A stretch of 10,250 bases of DNA from CAYMUB01 sp964393545. Lineage in GTDB: Bacteria; Patescibacteriota; Microgenomatia; Daviesbacterales; UBA10151. Location: positions 1-10,250 of the forward strand of contig CAYMUB010000030.1 in NCBI GenBank assembly GCA_964393545.1, read 5' to 3'. The notes beneath the pieces are model-generated. The model saw nothing but the letters and a program-made list of their open reading frames with translations, was not told the DNA's origin and ran no database searches. Positions 1 through 5,681 of the stretch are shown one piece after another (positions within the stretch are counted from its first letter, which is position 1; every line of letters starts with the position of its first letter). Both the position numbers and the translations under genes were made by a program.

Positions 1-69
1 ATCAGGAATAATTACCTTTTTCTGTATTTTAAAATATGCCAGGTTAACTGATTTTGCAAATTTATCCAT
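1..69 (-). CDS. Start of a leftward gene of unknown function (partial, 5' end only)
   Basis: Only the first 23 codons lie inside the window; the gene continues past the left edge. The reverse strand reads MDKFAKSVNLAYFKIQKKVI and then IPD, with no stop. The start is well supported because the ATG at 69-67 follows a near-perfect Shine-Dalgarno sequence at 90-81. The visible stretch is rich in lysine and mixed in hydrophobicity, with no signal peptide and no motif I recognise, so no function is offered. It is transcribed divergently from the aminotransferase gene and shares the 70-193 control region with it. Confidence 0.7.
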   Translation of the reverse strand, partial: MDKFAKSVNLAYFKIQKKVIIPD

Positions 70-80
70 CGGTTTTAAAT

Positions 81-90
81 CACCTCCTTA
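81..90 (-). promoter_or_regulatory. Strong Shine-Dalgarno site of the leftward partial gene
   Basis: The reverse strand reads TAAGGAGGTG, followed by ATTT, which is close to a full complement of the 16S rRNA 3' tail. It sits about 11 bases before the ATG at 69. It fixes the start of the partial gene. It also shows that this organism uses classical ribosome binding, in contrast to several promoter-proximal genes in the window that lack any such site. Confidence 0.8.
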
Positions 91-108
91 AGTTAGCTAT
101 TCTAACTT
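90..108 (-). repeat. Small inverted repeat next to the Shine-Dalgarno site
   Basis: AAGTTAG (90-96) and CTAACTT (102-108) are perfect inverted repeats of 7 bases around a 5-base loop. In the leftward transcript the hairpin would end where the Shine-Dalgarno sequence begins. It could modulate translation of the leftward gene or act as a DNA operator. There is no U-run after it in either direction, so it is not a standard terminator. Confidence 0.45.
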
Positions 109-159
109 GAGAGTGTTACCGATGTATCTCAGCCTACTCAAACATAAGGACGCCCAATT

Positions 160-180
160 TTGACATGTTACAATATTGTA
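160..180. promoter_or_regulatory. Candidate promoter/operator between divergent genes
   Basis: A consensus -35 hexamer TTGACA lies at 160-165 on the plus strand. It is followed by the 12-base perfect palindrome TACAATATTGTA at 169-180. The best-spaced -10 for that -35 is TACTTC (183-188), a poor match, so the rightward promoter is uncertain. Read leftward, TACAAT (180-175) is a reasonable -10 for the partial gene, but I see no good -35 upstream of it. The palindrome looks like a binding site for a dimeric regulator. Confidence 0.3.
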
Positions 181-193
181 GGTACTTCATTTG

Positions 194-1300
194 ATGAAAC
201 ACACAGATTTTAAAAGAATCAGGAGTATAAGTAATATTAACCCCCTTTTTAATCGTAGTCATGGAGGGAAGAATGCTCTTGACTTACCCAATAAGGATAA
301 GATTTTAGATTTCAGTGTTAGTATTAATCCATATGGTCCACCCCCCGGAATGCAATTAAGTCTTAATTTAAGTAGTGCTAGGGAATACCCGGATCCGCAA
401 AGTAAAGAATTAACAAGATTACTTGCATTAATTAACAATCTAGATGAAGAAAATATTTTTATCGGGAATGGATCAGCCGAAATAATTGCATTACTTTTCT
501 TTTGTTTTGTAAAAAAGAAAGACTTGGTTATTTCTCTTTGGCCAAGCTTTGGAGAATATGGGTATTATGCACGTATTACGCAATCAAAATTTGTACAGAT
601 AAAGCTTAATTTGCCCGATTTTCATTTAAATTTAAATACAATTAGCAAGATAATAAAAGAGCATCAACCAAAGCTATTTTTCTTTTGTAACCCCAATAAC
701 CCAACAGGCAATTATTATACTGAGGAAGAAGTCATGAGCGTCTTAGAAAGGTTGTCACAGGAAACCCTGTTGATTCTGGATGAGGCATACGTAAATTTAG
801 TTTTATATAAATGGGATTCAGTAAACTTACTAAGAAAATTCAAGAATTTAGTTATTCTACGTTCATTAACAAAAGATTACGCATTAACTGCCCTACGCTT
901 AGGTTATAGTATGACTTCGAAAGAAGTGACATATTTTCTGAGAAGCGCCTGTCCTTCCTGGAATATTAATACTCTAGCTCAGCGTAATGGTGTACGTATT
1001 TTTAATAATAAAACTTTTTTGGAAAAAAGCGCATTATTGATTCATAAAGAAAAAAGAAGAATAGAGAAGATTCTAAAAAAACTTGGCTACAATATACTAC
1101 CATCCTCTGTAAATTTTTATCTTTTAAAAGTAAAAAACGCCAAAGAAGCAACTCGTTTACTATTATCGAATAATATCTACGTTCGGGATTGTACAAACTA
1201 TGATTTACCCGAATACCTGAGAATAAGTGTCAAATCAGCTCAAGAAAATACTTACCTGTTGAAAGTTTTAGGTGATTTAGCGTATAAGATTAAACTATGA
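194..1300 (+). CDS. PLP-dependent aminotransferase, CobD/HisC-like
   Basis: This is a fold-type I PLP enzyme of the class I/II aminotransferase family. In the 368-residue protein, HGG (23-25), the SINPYGPP segment ending near residue 50 and YPDP (65-68) match the N-terminal signature of CobD-type threonine-phosphate decarboxylases, which are close relatives of histidinol-phosphate aminotransferase. The PLP site is complete: CNPNNPTG (165-172), LDEAY with Asp196 and Tyr199, SLTKDY with the Schiff-base Lys227, RLGY (235-238), and Arg343 in YLRISV for the substrate carboxylate. Length is normal for the family. The ATG at 194 is preferred over the TTG just before it; a stop lies a few codons upstream, and no clear Shine-Dalgarno sequence precedes it. 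The TGA stop overlaps the methyltransferase ATG. No cobalamin or histidine genes are visible, so substrate and even reaction type (transamination or decarboxylation) are open. Family call is firm, function is not. Confidence 0.9.
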   Translation: MKHTDFKRIRSISNINPLFNRSHGGKNALDLPNKDKILDFSVSINPYGPPPGMQLSLNLSSAREYPDPQSKELTRLLALINNLDEENIFIGNGSAEIIALLFFCFVKKKDLVISLWPSFGEYGYYARITQSKFVQIKLNLPDFHLNLNTISKIIKEHQPKLFFFCNPNNPTGNYYTEEEVMSVLERLSQETLLILDEAYVNLVLYKWDSVNLLRKFKNLVILRSLTKDYALTALRLGYSMTSKEVTYFLRSACPSWNINTLAQRNGVRIFNNKTFLEKSALLIHKEKRRIEKILKKLGYNILPSSVNFYLLKVKNAKEATRLLLSNNIYVRDCTNYDLPEYLRISVKSAQENTYLLKVLGDLAYKIKL

Positions 1301-1950
1301 ATAAAAAAATATACAGAGATTGGGTAGAATACTATCAAGTTAGAGGATCAAAAGGTGGTGATATAAAGGAAGTTAGTGGTTATGCTCATGGTTTAGCACA
1401 ACTTACTGAAAAAGGTTTAAAAAGCATTACTAAAGTTGCAAAAACCTCTTTAGGCCTCAATAGTAACGATATGTTACTTGATGTAGGTTGTGGAGCAAGT
1501 TTACTTACTGATAAATTAGTAGACAGTGTAAGTATTACTATTGGTGTGGATGCAAGCTCAGAAATGATTGCAAACTCAAACACGGATTGTAAATTTGTTA
1601 AAGTAATAGCTATGGCAGATCATCTGCCATTTCCTAATGAGTCTTTTGATAAAATATTTTGTTGCTCAGTTTTTCAATACTTTCCTAATAATAAATATGC
1701 TGCTAGGGTAGTTAAAGAGATGTTAAGGGTGCTTCACAATAAAGGTAGGTGTTTAATTATGGATGTACCGGATATTGATAAGAAAGAAGTATACCTGAAA
1801 GTTAAATCTCCCGATACACATAATCTTAAGAGAACATTTTACAATAAATCTTGGTTTGTTGATTTAGTCCCAAATGCTAAGATTTTTGAACAAAGAATAC
1901 CTGATTATAAAAACTCTCAGTTTAGGTTTAATGTATTAATTCAGAAATAA
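1297..1950 (+). CDS. Class I SAM-dependent methyltransferase (Methyltransf_11-like)
   Basis: This is a soluble 217-residue protein with the Rossmann-like SAM fold. Motif I is LLDVGCGAS (60-68). The acidic end of strand beta2 is Asp85 in TIGVDAS, which should bind the SAM ribose. A typical ADHLPFPNESFDKI block follows (107-120), with CCSVFQYFP (122-130) at the strand beta4 position. Residues 135-158 form the usual helix and strand ending in MDVP. The substrate cannot be read from the sequence. Its ATG overlaps the aminotransferase stop (ATGA, 1297-1300) and has no Shine-Dalgarno sequence of its own, so translation is probably coupled and the two proteins probably act on one pathway. The last 23 bases overlap the 3' end of the convergent Nudix gene. 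Confidence 0.88.
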   Translation: MNKKIYRDWVEYYQVRGSKGGDIKEVSGYAHGLAQLTEKGLKSITKVAKTSLGLNSNDMLLDVGCGASLLTDKLVDSVSITIGVDASSEMIANSNTDCKFVKVIAMADHLPFPNESFDKIFCCSVFQYFPNNKYAARVVKEMLRVLHNKGRCLIMDVPDIDKKEVYLKVKSPDTHNLKRTFYNKSWFVDLVPNAKIFEQRIPDYKNSQFRFNVLIQK

Positions 1951-2503
1951 CACTTGGATTTTCAAGAAGATAATTTATTTCCTCTAGCCCCCAAGGGGAA
2001 AACATGATCCGATCAGTTTTTATTAATTTGTCCAACTCCTCAAAAGAGACAAATCGACCTTCTGAAATCTCTTCTTGATTAACTTCGATTTTACCGTCAT
2101 AAATTGCACCATAAAATTCTACCAACTCATACTCTATTAGGAAGATTTCTTTCGTTATGTATTCATTTCTTTGAATGTGCTTCTCCCGTAAAAGTTTTAC
2201 AGTAGTCGTGATTGATAATTCTTCTTTCAAACCCCTAATGGCGGCCGATTTATTATCCTCTCCGGATTTTACGTGTTCAGAAGCGCTAATATCCCAATAT
2301 AAAGGAAGAATCTTTTTTGGACTTCTTCTTTGAATAAATATTTGTCCTTTTTTATTAACTACTGCAATGTTGACAGCGGAATGCAGAAGTCCTTCTTTAT
2401 ATACTTTGCTCCTCGTTGCTTTGCCGGTAACTTTACCAGTTTGGTCTACAACATCAACTTTTTCTGTATCTTTTAAATTTTTATTTAAATAATCTGTAGC
2501 CAT
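1928..2503 (-). CDS. Nudix protein resembling isopentenyl-diphosphate isomerase
   Basis: This 191-residue Nudix-fold protein can be aligned by eye along most of E. coli Idi. LLHSAV carries the Idi His32 equivalent (His41); IQRRSPKK (57-64) and LYWDIS (68-73) follow the Idi pattern; a Nudix-like helix runs GEDNKSAAIRGLKEEL (81-96). FSPWGLEEI (168-176) matches the Idi C-terminal FSPW motif. Against a true isomerase, the catalytic Cys67 position is Ser75 and the His25 position is Val34. The Glu114 position is not acidic, although Glu119 fits Glu116 and His77 fits His69. It could be a diverged isomerase or a Nudix hydrolase of the YfcD type acting on another diphosphate. The gene overlaps the end of the ThiL-like gene by 23 bases, with no strong Shine-Dalgarno sequence, and there is no other usable start nearby. 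It lies in a locus of prenyl-diphosphate enzymes. Confidence 0.85.
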   Translation of the reverse strand: MATDYLNKNLKDTEKVDVVDQTGKVTGKATRSKVYKEGLLHSAVNIAVVNKKGQIFIQRRSPKKILPLYWDISASEHVKSGEDNKSAAIRGLKEELSITTTVKLLREKHIQRNEYITKEIFLIEYELVEFYGAIYDGKIEVNQEEISEGRFVSFEELDKLIKTDRIMFSPWGLEEINYLLENPSVISELIH

Positions 2504-3440
2504 CTAGTTTATGGACAAACCCTTTTATAGTCGGGCTGACAATTACATCTCCGTCCATTTCAATTTGTATACCGGGTCTATCAGTAACATGACCAATCCA
2601 GTATAAGGGAAGATCTGCATTTTGAAAAGATTCTCCAATGCTGTCTCTTTGAGTTGGTGATGCTGTGAATAAAAGCTCGATATCTCCTGCAGGATGCGAG
2701 GCAGAAATATAATTTGGTTGGCTTACTACTTTACTCAGATTGGGTACAGGAATATGACTATCTTGTATAAAAAATCCAAATCCGGGAGGGGTGGTGTCAT
2801 CAAGAGCCTTAACTAAGCCATCAGGTAAATCGATACAACTTGTAACTCCTTGTAGTTGAGATAAAAGTTTACCTGCTCTGATAGGAGCGGGTTGCCTGAG
2901 GATTTTTGGAAATTCTCCTAATTCTCCTTGTTTGTACTGATAATAGCAATAATTAAAACGATCCAAAACCCCGGTTACACCAATAAGATCACCAGCTTGA
3001 GCCCGGTGTCTTCTTAATACGGATTCAGGTCTTGTGATACCAATGCTAACCACGGATAAACTTAATTCGCCTGCAGAGTTTGTATCACCTCCCAAAAGAA
3101 AAGTTCCAGCATCTGCTACTGCTTGCCCAATACCTTCATATATTGCTGTAATTTTATTACTGAAGTCAGGTGATACTGAACAAGATACCAAAACTCCCAG
3201 AGGATTTCCACCACAAGCTGCTATATCTGAGAGGCTTAATGCTGTTGAAAAATATCCTATTTCTTCTGGAGGGGTTTCCGTCGGAAAATCTGCTTTTTCA
3301 GAAGATGTATCTACAGAGATTAATAAGGTTTTATCCTCTCCTAGATTGATGATTTCACAGTCGTCATCTAGCCAATTCTGTAAATGAGGTGGTTTTGCAA
3401 AACGATTACGTAGGTAGGCAACTAACTCTCCTTCATTCAT
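2481..3440 (-). CDS. thiL: ThiL-like kinase (thiamine-monophosphate kinase / AIR synthase superfamily)
   Basis: ThiL phosphorylates thiamine monophosphate to the diphosphate with ATP. The 319-residue protein has the full set of family motifs in order: DDDC (25-28); SVDTS with Asp44 (42-46); EEIGYF and LSDIAACGGNPLG around Asp72 (59-82); LGGDTN with Asp119 (116-121); AGDLIGVTG (149-157); CIDLPDGL with Asp204 and Asp207 (202-209); and GDIELLFTA (252-260), corresponding to the family's GEDYELLFT. These acidic residues bind Mg-ATP and the product phosphates. Length is typical. No thiamine biosynthesis genes are nearby; the next gene is the IDI-like Nudix protein, so the real substrate may differ. 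The ATG at 3440 has no Shine-Dalgarno sequence, and a TATAAT ends 7 bases before it, pointing to a leaderless transcript. ThiL family membership is clear; the symbol is by homology. Confidence 0.88.
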   Translation of the reverse strand: MNEGELVAYLRNRFAKPPHLQNWLDDDCEIINLGEDKTLLISVDTSSEKADFPTETPPEEIGYFSTALSLSDIAACGGNPLGVLVSCSVSPDFSNKITAIYEGIGQAVADAGTFLLGGDTNSAGELSLSVVSIGITRPESVLRRHRAQAGDLIGVTGVLDRFNYCYYQYKQGELGEFPKILRQPAPIRAGKLLSQLQGVTSCIDLPDGLVKALDDTTPPGFGFFIQDSHIPVPNLSKVVSQPNYISASHPAGDIELLFTASPTQRDSIGESFQNADLPLYWIGHVTDRPGIQIEMDGDVIVSPTIKGFVHKLDGYRLFK

Positions 3441-3447
3441 TAGACAG

Positions 3448-3458
3448 ATTATATAGCA
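3448..3458 (-). promoter_or_regulatory. Promoter -10 of the ThiL/Nudix operon
   Basis: The reverse strand reads TGCTATATAAT at 3458-3448. It contains a perfect TATAAT (3453-3448) and, one frame earlier, an extended -10-like TGC before TATATA. No convincing -35 is visible. Seven bases separate TATAAT from the ATG at 3440, so transcription should begin at or next to the start codon. Confidence 0.6.
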
Positions 3459-3504
3459 TGGAGAAGGTATTCAGTAGATATCAAATTGACTCATTGAAAA
3501 TCCT

Positions 3505-3520
3505 ACGATAATACTATCGT
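3505..3520. repeat. Inverted repeat, possible operator
   Basis: ACGATA and TATCGT are perfect 6-base arms around the 4-base loop ATAC. There is no following T-run in either direction, so it is unlikely to be a terminator. It lies about 50 bases upstream of the leftward -10, a position suited to a regulator binding site, but no regulator gene is visible nearby. Confidence 0.35.
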
Positions 3521-3583
3521 TGCCTCATTAAGAATCTTACTGTATGAAACTAAAAGTGAAGATGAAAGATTAATCACTCTTAA

Positions 3584-3612
3584 GACCTCAATTCCCTTCA
3601 TTTTGACCTCAA
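3584..3612. repeat. GACCTCAA direct repeat with 21-base period
   Basis: Two exact copies of GACCTCAA start at 3584 and 3605. A period of 21 bases is two turns of B-DNA, which would place both on the same face of the helix, as expected for a tandem-binding regulator. Two copies of 8 bases could also arise by chance. Confidence 0.3.
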
Positions 3613-3749
3613 AATCAGCATTAAGTAGTCTATCCTTACCAGATCATTTTAGCCGCATGCTTCAATCAGAACCTAAAAATCAAGAAAAATCAGTTTCGGT
3701 AGGAATTACTCATGAGACAATACGGATATGCTTACTTTTTGTTAATTAT

Positions 3750-3758
3750 TGTTATAAT
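3750..3758 (+). promoter_or_regulatory. Extended -10 promoter of the prenyltransferase fusion gene
   Basis: TGTTATAAT is a perfect extended -10 element (TG, one base, TATAAT at 3753-3758). The -35 region is weak (around 3729-3736), as is usual for extended -10 promoters. Transcription should start near 3765, leaving a leader of only about ten bases before the ATG at 3776, with no Shine-Dalgarno sequence. Confidence 0.65.
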
Positions 3759-3775
3759 AGCAATGGAACACCAAA

Positions 3776-5587
3776 ATGCCTGATTTAGAAAAAAGAAATC
3801 TCCCGAGACACATGGTGATTATTCCTGACGGTAATGTCCGTTGGGCTCAAAAGCATAAGGTTTCTCCTCAAGAAGGGTATGCTGCAGGGATTAGATCTTT
3901 GAAAGGCATCTTAAATGAAATTGATAATTTAGATGGTATTGATGTTGTCACTGTCTGGGGTTTTTCCACAGAGAATTGGGTAAGACCTGAGGAGGAAAAG
4001 TTTGGTGTCATAGCTACTGTCCAGCATCTGATACAAACAGAGGGAGAAAACTTAGCACAAAGAGGGTATCGGTTTAGACATATCGGTAGGAGGGATAGAC
4101 TGCCAGGAAATTTTGTACAAGAAATAGAAAAACTCGAAGCAATAACATCTCAAAACGGCAAAAAAACTATTGTAATGGGATTTGATTATGGAGGAAGGGA
4201 TGAAATTGTGCGTGCTGTTAATAGAACTCAAGGAATAACTGTGGATCAGGAAAGTTTTAAAGAGTTTCTAGATACGGTGGGAATTCCTGATCCTGATTTA
4301 ATTATTCGCACTTCAGGAGAAGTAAGAACTTCTGGTGTATATCCTTATCAAGGTGTTTATGCAGAGTTTGTATCTTCCCCAGTTTTTATGCCAGATTTTG
4401 ACAGAGAAGAATTTTATAGGTGTCTTGGGGAATATGCCCATAGACAAAGAAGTTTTGGCGGAAGAACGGAGGTTAAACAAGAACCAGCATTCAGCTGGCT
4501 GAATTTAGAGACTCCGAATTTTGAAAGTTATTTAAAGGCTCTATTGCCAGAGTTTAATAGAATAGCTAAAGATTTAATTGTAAGCTGGAGAGAAGGTAGG
4601 TTTTATAAAACATCCACAGCTTTGCAAGAGGATATTGGTGTATTTGAAGATTTATTAGACGGAGGTAAAAAACTAAGACCAGCAATCGGTATGCTGGGAT
4701 ATGAGAGTTTTTCAGGTGAGAGTGAGTTTAGAGAAGGTATGCTTAGAGCGCTCCTTGCGTATGAAATAGTCCATAACTCGTTTCTAATTCATGATGATAT
4801 TCAGGATAATTCTATTGAAAGAAGAGGAAAGCCTTCAGTACATGAACAGCATCGTCTTAAACATGAAGCAGCAAGGGGTTTAATTGATCATAAACAATTT
4901 GGCACAGCGGTGGCTATAAATACCGGTAGCCTTGGGACTTTTAGAGCTTTAGACATCTTATGGAAAATTGATAATAAGCCAAACAGAATTGTAGAAGCCC
5001 AAAAATGGTTAAGATATGTTGTAGAAACAACCTTGCAAGGGCAACGTAGAGATATAGCAGATATTCAACTTGATCAATTAAGAGAGAATGATGTTTATCA
5101 AATTTACCATGAAAAAACTGCTGTTTATACATTAGTTGGACCACTAGTTTTAGGAGCAATTCTAGCTGGAGCAGCAAAAAAAGATTTAGCAAATTTGAAT
5201 ACATTTGGAGTAAACTTAGGAATAGCTTTTCAAATGGTTGATGATCATTTAGGGATGTATGGTGATGAGCAGCTACTTGGTAAACCAGTGGACTCAGATA
5301 TAAAAGAAGGCAAGAAGACTCTTTATTTTGTTGAAGGCTACAAAAGAGCAAATAATTCTGAGCAAGAGTTTCTGCAGCGTATATGGGGGAATAGTGACGT
5401 AACCGTAAACGAATTAGAAGAAACAAGGGAGCTTATGGAAAGATTAGAGGTACGAGATTTTGTATTAGAAAGAGCTGCTCAGCTTGCTGATAAAGCAAGG
5501 ATAGTAATTCCCAAGATTACATACGACCGGACAACAAGAGCAATATTTGAAGATCTGACTAATTTTATTGTAAATAGGAATTTTTAA
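3776..5587 (+). CDS. Fusion of cis-prenyltransferase (UppS-like) and trans-polyprenyl diphosphate synthase
   Basis: One 603-residue frame carries two complete prenyltransferases. Residues 1-235 are a cis-prenyltransferase: IIPDGNVRWA with Asp18, Asn20 and Arg22; FSTENWVRP with Glu66 and Asn67 (63-71); IRTSGEVR with Arg178 and Arg184; Glu197 in YAEF; and RSFGG (225-229). IIPDGN recalls archaeal-type enzymes. The usual GHxxG is GYAAG (34-38), and the SNFLLWQ block is replaced. Residues about 255-603 are an all-trans synthase: GGKKLRPA (296-303), first Asp-rich motif DDIQD (340-344) with RRGKP, second motif DDHLG (489-493) followed by GD, GKPVDSD (502-508) and EGKKT (511-515). DDxxG is a known variant of the second motif. 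Phe336, four residues before the first motif, suggests a short product. The inferred role is making an allylic primer and extending it to a polyprenyl carrier in one chain. No frameshift or internal stop is involved. The upstream frame is closed at 3758-3760, so this ATG is the only start. Confidence 0.92.
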   Translation: MPDLEKRNLPRHMVIIPDGNVRWAQKHKVSPQEGYAAGIRSLKGILNEIDNLDGIDVVTVWGFSTENWVRPEEEKFGVIATVQHLIQTEGENLAQRGYRFRHIGRRDRLPGNFVQEIEKLEAITSQNGKKTIVMGFDYGGRDEIVRAVNRTQGITVDQESFKEFLDTVGIPDPDLIIRTSGEVRTSGVYPYQGVYAEFVSSPVFMPDFDREEFYRCLGEYAHRQRSFGGRTEVKQEPAFSWLNLETPNFESYLKALLPEFNRIAKDLIVSWREGRFYKTSTALQEDIGVFEDLLDGGKKLRPAIGMLGYESFSGESEFREGMLRALLAYEIVHNSFLIHDDIQDNSIERRGKPSVHEQHRLKHEAARGLIDHKQFGTAVAINTGSLGTFRALDILWKIDNKPNRIVEAQKWLRYVVETTLQGQRRDIADIQLDQLRENDVYQIYHEKTAVYTLVGPLVLGAILAGAAKKDLANLNTFGVNLGIAFQMVDDHLGMYGDEQLLGKPVDSDIKEGKKTLYFVEGYKRANNSEQEFLQRIWGNSDVTVNELEETRELMERLEVRDFVLERAAQLADKARIVIPKITYDRTTRAIFEDLTNFIVNRNF

Positions 5588-5596
5588 TCTTAGCCA

Positions 5597-5638
5597 TTTA
5601 ATATTTGCCTTTGTTAGCATCATTTTTAGAATATTAAA
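5597..5638. repeat. Inverted repeat behind the fusion gene
   Basis: TTTAATATT (5597-5605) and AATATTAAA (5630-5638) are perfect 9-base inverted repeats around a 24-base loop. The stem is pure A/T and no T-run follows, so it would be a weak terminator at best. It begins 10 bases after the fusion's stop codon. Confidence 0.35.
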
Positions 5639-5640
5639 CT

Positions 5641-5670
5641 TTGTAATAGCAGGAGATGCATGATTATGGT
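5641..5670 (+). promoter_or_regulatory. Possible promoter of the trans-synthase/uppS pair
   Basis: TTGTAA (5641-5646) and TATGGT (5665-5670) are 18 bases apart; each matches the consensus at four of six positions. The predicted start near 5677 leaves about five bases before the ATG at 5682. The only purine run, GAGG at 5676-5679, is too close to the ATG to serve as a Shine-Dalgarno site. Confidence 0.35.
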
Positions 5671-5681
5671 AAATTGAGGCA

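Larger units (their letters stand above)
3441..3775. other. Divergent intergenic control region with a dyad and a direct repeat
   Basis: About 335 bases separate the ThiL-like gene from the prenyltransferase fusion. I find no convincing gene here: the one open frame reaching about 60 codons starts with TTG, lacks a ribosome site and runs into the fusion gene in another frame. Signals seen are an inverted repeat ACGATA (3505-3510) and TATCGT (3515-3520), a direct repeat GACCTCAA at 3584-3591 and 3605-3612, and a promoter at each end. The middle part, about 3615-3720, shows nothing recognisable. Confidence 0.6.

Noticed and set aside
3763..3783. Six-codon mini-ORF (MEHQNA) overlapping the fusion start
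   Set aside because: Its ATG lies at or just before the predicted transcription start near 3765, so it is probably not fully transcribed, and it has no Shine-Dalgarno site.
3603..3788. 61-codon open frame in the divergent intergenic region
   Set aside because: It starts with TTG, has no ribosome site, contains the promoter of the fusion gene and overlaps its start in another frame. Composition gives no sign of a real protein.
4941..5426. 161-codon open frame on the reverse strand inside the fusion gene
   Set aside because: It is antisense to conserved trans-synthase motifs, is Leu/Gln-rich as expected of a shadow frame, and has no promoter or ribosome site.
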